The notes under the pieces: generated by a model | Seen by the model: the letters and a program-made list of their open reading frames with translations, nothing else | What the model was told of the DNA's origin: nothing | Databases searched by the model: none | In this document: piece by piece, positions 1 through 5,325 of the stretch | Layout: every line of letters starts with the position of its first letter | Numbering within the stretch: position 1 is the first letter of the stretch | Translations under genes and position numbers: made by a program | Origin: Dehalococcoidia bacterium | GTDB taxonomy: Bacteria; Chloroflexota; Dehalococcoidia; Tepidiformales; Tepidiformaceae | Length of the DNA: 5,724 nt | Reading direction: 5' to 3' | NCBI GenBank assembly: GCA_009838385.1 | Contig: VXRS01000215.1 | Coordinates: 1 to 5,724 of the forward strand

Positions 1-2
1 GG

Positions 3-422
3 TCAGGTGAGACTGGCGTCGTCGGGGAGGGGGTCGCGGGGCACATCTTCGTGGGCGTTGACCATGTGGTGGGCGAGCGTTTCGAGCCGCCCCCACATGG
101 CGTCGAACTCGTCCTGGGGGACCTGCTGCGACTCGAGGGCGGCGCGCATGTGCGTCAGCCAGAGCTGGGCGTGGTGCTCGGCGATGACGAAGGGGAAGTG
201 GCGGCGGCGGAGGCGGGGGTGGCCGTAGCGTTCCGAGTAGCGCGCTTCGCCGCCGAGCCACTGCTCGAAGAAGAGCGCCAGCTTCTCGCGGCTGGGGGTG
301 AGGTCGTCGGGGTAGAGGGCGCGGAGGGGAGCGTCCTTCGCGACGGCGTCGTAGAACGTGTCGACAATGGCCTCGACCACCTCGCGCCCACCGATGCGTT
401 CGAAGGGGGTCTGGGCGCTCAC
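3..422 (-). CDS. glbO: Group II truncated hemoglobin (trHbO/GlbO type)
   Basis: A complete 139-residue protein of the 2-over-2 truncated globin family, group II. These are cytoplasmic heme proteins that bind O2 with high affinity and are linked to O2/NO or peroxide chemistry. From memory it aligns almost without gaps to Mycobacterium tuberculosis GlbO over residues 7-92. All the diagnostic heme-pocket residues are present: Tyr24 (B10), Tyr37 (CD1, in LYPDD), proximal His75 (F8, in the block RYGHPRLRRRH) and Trp88 (G8). The segment FFEQWLGG (51-58) is also typical of the group. The C-terminal tail after about residue 125 is acidic and proline-rich, and longer than in GlbO. The start is GTG at 422, which overlaps the stop of the upstream ABC permease by 4 nt (GTGA), so translation is probably coupled. 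Only a weak purine-rich site (GCGGA) lies ahead of it. It is the last visible gene of the minus-strand run. Family assignment is firm; physiological role is inferred. Confidence 0.95.
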   Translation of the reverse strand: MSAQTPFERIGGREVVEAIVDTFYDAVAKDAPLRALYPDDLTPSREKLALFFEQWLGGEARYSERYGHPRLRRRHFPFVIAEHHAQLWLTHMRAALESQQVPQDEFDAMWGRLETLAHHMVNAHEDVPRDPLPDDASLT

Positions 423-1180
423 GAAGTCCGCCAGCGGAGCGCGAGGAACGTGAGGGTGAAGGAGGCCACGCTGAACCCGAGCGTGGCGGTGGCGCCCCAG
501 AGGATGTCGAAGCCGTTCCAGCCTTCGATGATGAGGGAGCGCTGCGCCTCGAGCACATAGGTGATGGGATTGATGGTGGCGAGCACCTCAAGCCAGTCGG
601 CGAAGACATCCTTGGGGGCGAACGCCGTGGAGAGGAAGATGAGGGGGAAGAGGAGGAGCCCGCCGGCAGCGGCCGCCTGGGGGCTGCCCGTGCGGAGGGC
701 GATCGCGGCGTTGAAGCCGGAGTAGGCCATTCCGAAGCCGAACGACCCCACGAGCAGGACGAGCAGGCCCGGGACGCCCGTATCGAAACCCGTGCCGAAG
801 ATGAGGCCCACGCCAACGATGAAGGCCGTAATGGCGACCGTACGAACGCCATCGGCGGCGATGCGTCCGAAAACGATCGCGGAGCGGGGCGCGGGGGTGA
901 GGAGGAGCTTGTCGAAGTAGCCGCGCTGTATGTCGGTGATGGTGCCGAGGCCCGCGCTCGCGGAGATGCTGGAGGCGGCGGCGAGGATGGCGACCGGCAC
1001 CTGGAAGCCCGTGAAGTTGTCGATGCCGAAGGCATCGGCCGCGATCGAACCGATGGAGCCGACGGTGACGGCAAAGAAGAAGAGGGGGATGAGGACGTTG
1101 CCGGCCTCCTGCGCGGGATTCCGGACGGCTTCTCGGAGGGAGCGCAGCGTGAGGAAGTACACGGTGGCAATGGATTGCAT
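419..1180 (-). CDS. ABC-2 type exporter permease (DrrB-like)
   Basis: An integral membrane permease of about 253 residues, of the ABC-2 family (DrrB, NodJ and related exporters). It has about six hydrophobic segments, near residues 29-49, 60-80, 108-130, 135-160, 168-188 and 230-250. Between the last two is a family-typical block with AFAPKDVFADWLE followed by INPITYVLEAQRSLI, matching the conserved 'P-x-W-L...inPlTYv.eA.R' region of ABC-2 permeases. It has no ATPase domain of its own and pairs with the ATPase encoded directly upstream. The start is ambiguous between GTG at 1183 (GTGA overlap with the ATPase stop) and ATG at 1180 (TGATG overlap). The purine run GAGGGGGGAG ends 7 nt before the ATG but only 4 nt before the GTG, so I prefer the ATG. 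Its own stop overlaps the globin start. The substrate cannot be read from sequence: DrrB homologues move antibiotics or lipids, and many are uncharacterised. Confidence 0.93.
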   Translation of the reverse strand: MQSIATVYFLTLRSLREAVRNPAQEAGNVLIPLFFFAVTVGSIGSIAADAFGIDNFTGFQVPVAILAAASSISASAGLGTITDIQRGYFDKLLLTPAPRSAIVFGRIAADGVRTVAITAFIVGVGLIFGTGFDTGVPGLLVLLVGSFGFGMAYSGFNAAIALRTGSPQAAAAGGLLLFPLIFLSTAFAPKDVFADWLEVLATINPITYVLEAQRSLIIEGWNGFDILWGATATLGFSVASFTLTFLALRWRTS

Positions 1181-2154
1181 CACGCGGCTCCCCCCTCGGC
1201 GGGCTGCGGCTCCTCCACCTGGAGATGGTGCCCCGTCGCCTCGAGAAAGACATCGTCGAGGCTGGGGCGGGAGATGGCGACGTCGCCGACCTCGATGCCG
1301 GCGTCGTCGAGGGCGAGGACGATGCGGGCGACCGCGCGGGCGCCGTCCGGCACGTAAACTACCGCGGCGCCGTCGGCGATCTGGACACGCTCGACGCCGG
1401 CGACGTCGCCAGCGACCTCAGCGGCGCGATCGAGGGCATCCGCTGCGGGTACCTGGACGGTGACCACGTCGGTGCCGATGCGGGCCTTCATCTCGGCGGG
1501 GGAACCGCGGGAGATGATGCGGCCCTCATCGATAATGGCGAGGTCGTGGGCGAGGCGGTCGGCCTCCTCGAGGTACTGGGTGGTGAGGAAGACGGTGATT
1601 CCGTCCTCGGCGCTGAGGCGGGTGACGTAGCGCCAGATCGCCTCCCGACTGATCGGGTCGAGGCCTGTCGTCGGCTCATCGAGGAAGAGGATGCCGGGGC
1701 GGTGGACAAGGGCGGCGGCGAGGTCGAGGCGCCGCTTCATCCCGCCGGAGTAGGTGCCAATGGCGCGATCGGCCGCGTCCTCAAGGTCGACGATGGCGAG
1801 CAGCTCGTCCACGCGCCCGCGGCGGCGGGCTCCGCCCATGCCGAAGAGGCGCGCCTGGAGCGTGAGCAGCTCGCGACCGGTCTGGACGTCGTCGAGACCG
1901 GCTTCCTGGAGGGCGACGCCGATGCTACGGCGCACGGCGCGGGCGTCGTCGCGGATGTCGAGGCCGTCGACGCGGGCACTGCCGGCCGTCGGGCGGAGGA
2001 GGGTCGTGAGCATGCGGATGGTCGTGGTCTTGCCGGAACCGTTCTGGCCGAGGAAGCCGAAGATGGTCCCGGGCGCGATGTCGAGGTCGATCCCGTCGAC
2101 GGCGCGCACCTCATCGAAGTGCTTGGTCAGACCCTGGGCCCAGATCGCACTCAC
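1180..2154 (-). CDS. ABC transporter ATP-binding protein (DrrA-like)
   Basis: A complete 324-residue ATPase subunit that powers the ABC-2 permease encoded immediately downstream. Motifs in order: Walker A GQNGSGKTT (36-44), Q-loop Gln83, signature YSGGMKRR (135-142), Walker B ILFLDEP (155-161) with catalytic Glu160, D-loop GLD (164-166), and the switch region LTTQYLEEAD (190-199). A Gln (193) replaces the usual H-loop His, which is characteristic of the DrrA daunorubicin/lipid-exporter subfamily. The roughly 100-residue C-terminal domain ends with RPSLDDVFLEATG, matching the LDEVF-type motif of DrrA proteins. The start is GTG at 2154 with no Shine-Dalgarno sequence. A weak -10-like TACGCT lies 7 nt upstream, so the mRNA may be leaderless. 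It follows the GDPD-like gene after a 46-nt gap, so it could be read from that operon, from its own promoter, or both. The family is certain; the exported substrate is unknown. Confidence 0.96.
   Translation of the reverse strand: MSAIWAQGLTKHFDEVRAVDGIDLDIAPGTIFGFLGQNGSGKTTTIRMLTTLLRPTAGSARVDGLDIRDDARAVRRSIGVALQEAGLDDVQTGRELLTLQARLFGMGGARRRGRVDELLAIVDLEDAADRAIGTYSGGMKRRLDLAAALVHRPGILFLDEPTTGLDPISREAIWRYVTRLSAEDGITVFLTTQYLEEADRLAHDLAIIDEGRIISRGSPAEMKARIGTDVVTVQVPAADALDRAAEVAGDVAGVERVQIADGAAVVYVPDGARAVARIVLALDDAGIEVGDVAISRPSLDDVFLEATGHHLQVEEPQPAEGGAA
1188..1197 (-). promoter_or_regulatory. Ribosome binding site of the ABC permease
   Basis: GAGGGGGGAG on the minus strand, within the last codons of the ATPase gene, is the clearest purine-rich site ahead of any gene in the window. 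It ends 7 nt before the ATG at 1180 and 4 nt before the GTG at 1183, which favours the ATG as the permease start. Confidence 0.55.
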
Positions 2155-2186
2155 CGAACCGAGCGTAGGGCATTGCGTGCGTTCGG
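2154..2186. repeat. Inverted repeat framing the exporter promoter (candidate operator or hairpin)
   Basis: Perfect 6-bp arms, CCGAAC at 2154-2159 and GTTCGG at 2181-2186, are separated by 21 nt. One arm overlaps the putative -35 region. The other includes the first base of the GTG start codon of the ATPase gene. It could be a regulator-binding site or, if transcription comes from further upstream, an RNA hairpin near the start codon. Six-bp arms occur by chance fairly often in GC-rich DNA. Confidence 0.3.
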
Positions 2187-2189
2187 CAA
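2162..2189 (-). promoter_or_regulatory. Possible promoter of the ABC exporter-globin genes
   Basis: In the 46-nt gap before the ATPase gene, the minus strand reads TTGCCG (2189-2184), a 16-nt spacer, then TACGCT (2167-2162), 7 nt before the GTG start. These match the -35 and -10 consensus at four and three of six positions. The arrangement would give a transcript starting close to the GTG. The evidence is modest because the hexamers are degenerate. Confidence 0.3.
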
Positions 2190-2200
2190 ACTTTCGACCG

Positions 2201-2902
2201 TTATGTCGTGTTCTGGGTATCCTGTTCGGGGTGGGCCTCGCCGTTGGCGATGACCTGGGCGAGGAGGTCGAGGTTGTCGCTATTGACGCCCGCCGCGCCG
2301 GCCCCCAGAACGCGCTCCAGTTCGGCGGTCGTGTTCACCGGCCACACGAAGGTCGACACGCCACGGCCGGAGAGTTCGCTCATCAGAGCCGGTTCGACGA
2401 GCGTGATGTGCATGGAGAGGGCGTGGAAGCGATCCCCGAGGGTAGGCATGAGCTCGGCGAGCTCGTGGGGCCAGGCGGCGGAGGGGATGAGGCAGACGCC
2501 GTCCCGCCCCTCGAACGGCTCCAGCAGCCACCACTCGCGGGTCGTGACCGCGTAGGTGGCGGCAGGCAGGCAGCGGTCGAAGGCGGCAACGATGCCCTCG
2601 GAGAGGGCGAGGGTCTCGGACTTCAGGTCGACCATGAGCTGGACATCGGGGCCGGCAGCTTCAATGACGGCCTCCAGCTCGAGGCGGGGGCCCCAGCCCG
2701 GGGAGAGCCGCCAGCGCTCGCGGAGGAGGGGCAGGGGGCCGACGGTCCTGGCGTGACGCACCTCGAGGCGGCCGCGGCGAAGCCAGACATCGAGCTCCAC
2801 GAGGTCGGCGCCGATAGACCTGGCGTGATCGAGACGGGCGAGGTCGTTGCCGGCGCGGTGGGCGATGGCGACGGGGCGGCCCCGGGGCCGGGGGCAGGTC
2901 AC
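2201..2902 (-). CDS. Glycerophosphodiester phosphodiesterase-like protein (divergent GDPD)
   Basis: A 233-residue TIM-barrel-type protein. GDPD enzymes hydrolyse glycerophosphodiesters from phospholipid turnover to glycerol-3-phosphate and an alcohol. Visible motifs: AHRAGND (14-20) with catalytic His15; VELDV (35-39) with metal ligands Glu36 and Asp38; His50 in EVRHA as the second catalytic His; VDLK (91-94), equivalent to the usual E-x-K strand; Trp187 in FVWPVN; and GVNSDN (205-210) near the C-terminus. Departures from the classical family: the PENT motif after HRG is absent, 'HD' is 'HA', and the third acidic ligand appears as Asp92 rather than Glu. No signal peptide is seen, so it is probably cytoplasmic. 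The start is GTG at 2902, overlapping the thioesterase stop by 4 nt (GTGA). A related phosphodiesterase activity is plausible, but substrate and activity are unproven. Confidence 0.82.
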   Translation of the reverse strand: MTCPRPRGRPVAIAHRAGNDLARLDHARSIGADLVELDVWLRRGRLEVRHARTVGPLPLLRERWRLSPGWGPRLELEAVIEAAGPDVQLMVDLKSETLALSEGIVAAFDRCLPAATYAVTTREWWLLEPFEGRDGVCLIPSAAWPHELAELMPTLGDRFHALSMHITLVEPALMSELSGRGVSTFVWPVNTTAELERVLGAGAAGVNSDNLDLLAQVIANGEAHPEQDTQNTT

Positions 2903-3303
2903 GAAGGGGTTCCGCCTCGCTGGAGCAGATACTGGACATCGGGTGGAAGGGGAACGCCGCGGCCGCTCACGGTATCGAGCCAGGCCCAGGAGTGGACGAA
3001 GGTGGCGACGGGCGTCCCCCGAGCAGTGGAGCGGACGGAGAACTCCTGCTCGAAGCCGCGGTCGTCGGCGCTGGTGGTCGTGACCTCAATGGTCACACCG
3101 TCCTGCCAGGGGAGGGGGGAGTGGTAGACGGCGCGGGTCTCGCGCTGGACAGCAATGACGTGGTCGGGTTTGGAGACGCCGCAATGCTCCTCGAATGCGG
3201 CGTAGGCGAGCTCCGTGAGCGCGAGCAGCACACCCGCGTGGACGAAGCCGGTGTCGGTGAACGTGTCGGTGTGGCGGGTGGGATAGGAGATGGAAAAGGG
3301 CAC
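2899..3303 (-). CDS. Acyl-CoA thioesterase, hotdog fold (4HBT family)
   Basis: A 134-residue protein of typical length for single-hotdog thioesterases, which cleave acyl-CoA or acyl-ACP to the free acid in the cytoplasm as dimers or tetramers. The N-terminal strand and the long central helix are recognisable: RHTDTFTDTGFVHAGVLLAL (residues 10-29) followed by TELAYAAFEEHCG. This pattern lies between the YbgC/FadM type (D-x-D...GHVxNxxY) and the PaaI type (HGGxxxxLxD). Candidate catalytic acids are Asp13, Asp17 and Glu31. Later strands VIAVQRETRAVYHSPLPWQD and the TFVHSWAWLD region fit the beta-sheet of the fold. The start is GTG at 3303, the first available after a 37-nt gap from the DoxX-like gene, with no clear ribosome-binding site. 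Its stop overlaps the start of the GDPD-like gene. The acyl substrate is unknown; a lipid or CoA recycling role fits the phosphodiesterase neighbour. Confidence 0.82.
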   Translation of the reverse strand: MPFSISYPTRHTDTFTDTGFVHAGVLLALTELAYAAFEEHCGVSKPDHVIAVQRETRAVYHSPLPWQDGVTIEVTTTSADDRGFEQEFSVRSTARGTPVATFVHSWAWLDTVSGRGVPLPPDVQYLLQRGGTPS

Positions 3304-3340
3304 GGCCCGATCGTGGGAGTCAGGGGCGCGAGAGGCAAGC

Positions 3341-3805
3341 CTAGAAGATAACGGCGTCGACGCCCCAGACCTGTCCGGCGCCGGTCACGAACAGGACGAC
3401 GGCGATCAGGATCATCATCAGGTTCTGGCCCTGCTCGCCCTGATCCTTGAGGCCGGCGAGGAGGAGGTAGTTCAGGTTGAGGAAGGCGGCCAGCACGAGA
3501 CCGGCAAAGGTGAGGATGCCGAAGGTGATGCTGACACCGGCGGCGAATTCCCCGAGGACGACCAGCCAGGAGGTGATGACCCAGGTGCGCTCGTTGCGCA
3601 GGGCGGTTGCCTTGAGGATGCCGGCGAAGGCGGGGATGGGGTGATTCTCGACGAGGCCCTCGACCCAGCCGCGGGAGCCGCCGCTGAGGAAGCCGGGCAG
3701 GTCCTTGTGGCGCACGCTCTCGAGCCACCAGAGGCCGAGGCCGATGCGAAGGATCGCGAGCCACTCCTCCTTCGTGAGCCAGTCGAAGATGTCCAGCGGT
3801 TCCAT
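3341..3805 (-). CDS. DoxX/DoxD-family integral membrane protein
   Basis: A 154-residue membrane protein resembling the DoxX family and the TQO small-subunit DoxD domain. In archaea DoxD is part of thiosulfate:quinone oxidoreductase. In mycobacteria DoxX is associated with a membrane oxidoreductase complex. Four hydrophobic segments are seen near residues 15-31, 75-97, 99-118 and 129-148. Family-like features are RIGLGLWWLES (20-30) in the first helix, a Gly-Glu pair (85-86) at the start of the second, and NLNYLLLAG (110-118). The loop between helices 1 and 2 (about 32-73) is hydrophilic and contains PGFLSGGSRGWVEG. The start is ATG at 3805, with TAGAAT 9 nt upstream and no Shine-Dalgarno sequence. 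It is the first gene of the minus-strand run. No partner large subunit (DoxA) is in the window, so a thiosulfate oxidase role should not be assumed. Confidence 0.85.
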   Translation of the reverse strand: MEPLDIFDWLTKEEWLAILRIGLGLWWLESVRHKDLPGFLSGGSRGWVEGLVENHPIPAFAGILKATALRNERTWVITSWLVVLGEFAAGVSITFGILTFAGLVLAAFLNLNYLLLAGLKDQGEQGQNLMMILIAVVLFVTGAGQVWGVDAVIF

Positions 3806-3814
3806 GGGCGAGGG

Positions 3815-3820
3815 ATTCTA
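3815..3820 (-). promoter_or_regulatory. -10-like element of the DoxX-led operon
   Basis: TAGAAT on the minus strand matches the TATAAT consensus at five of six positions, in a GC-rich background where such a hexamer stands out. It ends 9 nt before the ATG at 3805, so transcription would start only about 2-3 nt upstream of the ATG, making the transcript nearly leaderless. No recognisable -35 element is found 16-18 nt upstream. Confidence 0.5.
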
Positions 3821-3828
3821 GCCCCCCT

Positions 3829-3839
3829 GAGGTCGCCTC
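3829..3839. repeat. Short dyad in the divergent promoter region
   Basis: GAGGTCGCCTC has 4-bp complementary arms around a 3-nt centre and lies between the two divergent -10-like hexamers. It could be an operator half, but it is short enough to be chance. Confidence 0.15.
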
Positions 3840-3843
3840 GCGC

Positions 3844-3849
3844 TACGAT
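3844..3849 (+). promoter_or_regulatory. -10-like element of orn
   Basis: TACGAT on the plus strand matches TATAAT at four of six positions and ends 6 nt before the orn ATG. A transcript initiated at the usual distance would begin at or next to the ATG. There is no Shine-Dalgarno sequence and no clear -35 element. It is divergent from the TAGAAT element, with 23 bp between the two hexamers. Confidence 0.4.
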
Positions 3850-3855
3850 CGGACG

Positions 3856-4398
3856 ATGGCAAGCGAAACTCGTCCCCCGCTGATCTGGGTCGACATGGAG
3901 ATGACAGGGCTCGACGTGGCGCGTCACCACGTGCTCGAGGTGGCGGCGATCGTGACGGACGGGGACCTGAACGAGGTCGACGACGGGCTCGACCTGATCG
4001 TGCATCAGCCCGATGAAGTCCTGGCGCTGATGGACGAGTGGTGCGTGAACCAGCACGGCCAGTCGGGGCTGACGGCGGCGGTACGGGCGTCGCGGGTGGG
4101 GCTGGCAGAAGCCGAGGCGCTGCTGCTCGACTACCTGCGACGGCACACGTCGGAGGGGCAGTCGCCGCTGTGCGGAAACTCGGTGGGACACGACAAGCGC
4201 TTCCTCGAGCGGTGGATGCCGGAGGTAGTCCAGCACCTGCACTACCGCATCATCGACGTGTCGACGGTGAAGGAGCTGGCGCTGCGCTGGTATCCCGACA
4301 TGAAGCGCTTCCCCAAGGGCGAGGCGCACCGCGCGCGCGGCGACATCCGCGAGTCGATCGCGGAGCTGCGGTACTACCGGGAGCAGCTTTTTCGCTAG
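3856..4398 (+). CDS. orn: Oligoribonuclease (DEDDh 3'-5' exoribonuclease)
   Basis: A complete 180-residue protein, close to the 181 residues of E. coli Orn. It degrades 2-5 nt RNA fragments, including pGpG from cyclic-di-GMP breakdown, to mononucleotides in the cytoplasm, and works as a homodimer. All DEDDh catalytic residues are visible: Asp13 and Glu15 in WVDMEMTGLD, Asp113 in CGNSVGHDKRFL (106-117), His158, and Asp163 in HRARGDIRES (158-167). Other strongly conserved Orn blocks are HQPDEVLALMDEW (50-62) and DVSTVKELALRW (134-145). The ATG at 3856 places the motif at the normal distance from the N-terminus. There is no Shine-Dalgarno sequence; TACGAT lies 6 nt upstream, consistent with a leaderless mRNA. 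It is the only plus-strand gene, diverging from the DoxX-like gene and converging on the phosphatase gene, with which it shares a CTAG containing both stop codons. Confidence 0.97.
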   Translation: MASETRPPLIWVDMEMTGLDVARHHVLEVAAIVTDGDLNEVDDGLDLIVHQPDEVLALMDEWCVNQHGQSGLTAAVRASRVGLAEAEALLLDYLRRHTSEGQSPLCGNSVGHDKRFLERWMPEVVQHLHYRIIDVSTVKELALRWYPDMKRFPKGEAHRARGDIRESIAELRYYREQLFR

Positions 4399-4400
4399 CG
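4393..4400. other. Palindrome containing both convergent stop codons
   Basis: The 8-bp palindrome CGCTAGCG contains CTAG at 4395-4398. Read on the plus strand it gives the TAG stop of orn; read on the minus strand it gives the TAG stop of the phosphatase gene. The genes thus overlap tail to tail by 4 bp, with no intergenic room and no visible stem-loop terminator for either transcript. Confidence 0.9.
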
Positions 4401-5318
4401 GCCTCGCAGGCGGCGGGCGGCGCGCTGGATGATGCCGGGGCGGCGGATGCGTTCGCGCAGCTGGGCCAGGCCCTCGGGGGTCCCGATAAGGATCGGTCGC
4501 GACCAGTCGCGCAGAGTAGGGGTACGGTCCTCCCGGACGCGGGTGGGGGGAACGAAACGCTCGAATGGCTTCCAGGTGTTGCCCTCGCGGATCAGGGCCT
4601 CGCGACCCGCCGCTTCCGCGAGGACAAGGCCGGCGGCGACGTCCCAGACGTGTACCCCCCAGAACTGGGCGGTGGTGAAGACGCCGGTGGCGACGTAGGC
4701 GCACTCGATGGCCGCGGAGCCTGTGACGCGGTTGTCCCAGCCTGCGGCACGCCCGGGGGCGCCGCCGGGAGCGGCGCTGAGGCTGCGACGGACGCCCTGG
4801 TTCTCGACGGCCTCCACGGGCTCGCCCTCGAAACTGAGAGGCCCACCGTGGCGCGCGTGGTAGACGCCCGGCCCGAGGCCGTGGCTGGTGGAGCACCAGA
4901 TCGCGCCCGCCACGGGAACGCCCTCGTGGAGGACCCCGATGGAAGCCGCGAAGAGCGGGTAGCGATTGACAAAATTGCTGGTGCCGTCGACCGGGTCGAT
5001 GGCCCACAGGTACTCGGCGTCGGGAAGGGGATGGTCGTCCTGTTCCTCGCCGAGGACGGCGTGGCCGGGGAGGCGTTCGGCCAAACGCTCGCGAATCATC
5101 TCCTCGACGGCACGGTCAACCTCAGAGACAGGGTCGGTGGGGGCAGCCTCCTCGGACTTGCTTTCGTCCTTGTAGTCGACGTTGATGGAGCGTCCGAGGG
5201 CGGCCGTGATCTCGGCGCCGGCGGCCTCGGCAAGCTCGCGGGCCGTCGCTTCAAGCTCCGCCAACAGGGCGGCCCGGGACCGTGGAAGCTCGTGCTGGGG
5301 GCTGGCCTCGTCGGTCAC
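4395..5318 (-). CDS. Inositol monophosphatase family phosphatase
   Basis: A complete 307-residue Mg2+-dependent, Li+-sensitive-type phosphatase of the IMPase/FBPase/HisN superfamily. Visible motifs: PVSEVDRAVEE (63-73); the metal-binding Glu region VLGEEQ (88-93); the signature WAIDPVDGTSNF (105-116) with metal ligands Asp108 and Asp111; GSAAIECAYVATG (200-212); and WDVAAG (225-230) with Asp226. All main metal ligands are present, so it should be active. It is longer than the usual roughly 260-270 residues because of about 20 extra N-terminal residues and an Arg-rich C-terminal tail. The start is GTG at 5318, 7 nt after the stop of the PGI gene, and no Shine-Dalgarno sequence is evident. The sugar-phosphate context suggests inositol phosphate or a related sugar-phosphate substrate. 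Histidinol phosphatase or fructose-1,6-bisphosphatase cannot be excluded from sequence alone. Confidence 0.92.
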   Translation of the reverse strand: MTDEASPQHELPRSRAALLAELEATARELAEAAGAEITAALGRSINVDYKDESKSEEAAPTDPVSEVDRAVEEMIRERLAERLPGHAVLGEEQDDHPLPDAEYLWAIDPVDGTSNFVNRYPLFAASIGVLHEGVPVAGAIWCSTSHGLGPGVYHARHGGPLSFEGEPVEAVENQGVRRSLSAAPGGAPGRAAGWDNRVTGSAAIECAYVATGVFTTAQFWGVHVWDVAAGLVLAEAAGREALIREGNTWKPFERFVPPTRVREDRTPTLRDWSRPILIGTPEGLAQLRERIRRPGIIQRAARRLRGR

Positions 5319-5325
5319 GTGCAGG

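Noticed and set aside
1225..2253. Long plus-strand open frame (342 codons) opposite the ABC ATPase gene
   Set aside because: It mirrors the ATPase codons on the other strand. Its translation is low-complexity Gly/Asp/Ala/Val-rich with no recognisable domain, as expected for antisense frames in GC-rich DNA.
1754..3127. Plus-strand open frame of 457 codons opposite the ATPase, GDPD-like and thioesterase genes
   Set aside because: It crosses three supported genes and an intergenic gap, with a composition shift and no motif.
4386..4400. T-run followed by CGCTAGCG as a rho-independent terminator of orn
   Set aside because: The T-run precedes the palindrome, the perfect arms are only 4 bp with no loop, and no T-run follows the palindrome on the plus strand.
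3472..5007. Minus-strand open frame of 511 codons spanning the DoxX-like, orn and phosphatase regions
   Set aside because: It is extremely Arg/Pro-rich, has no domain, and crosses three well-supported genes. It is a GC-driven shadow frame.
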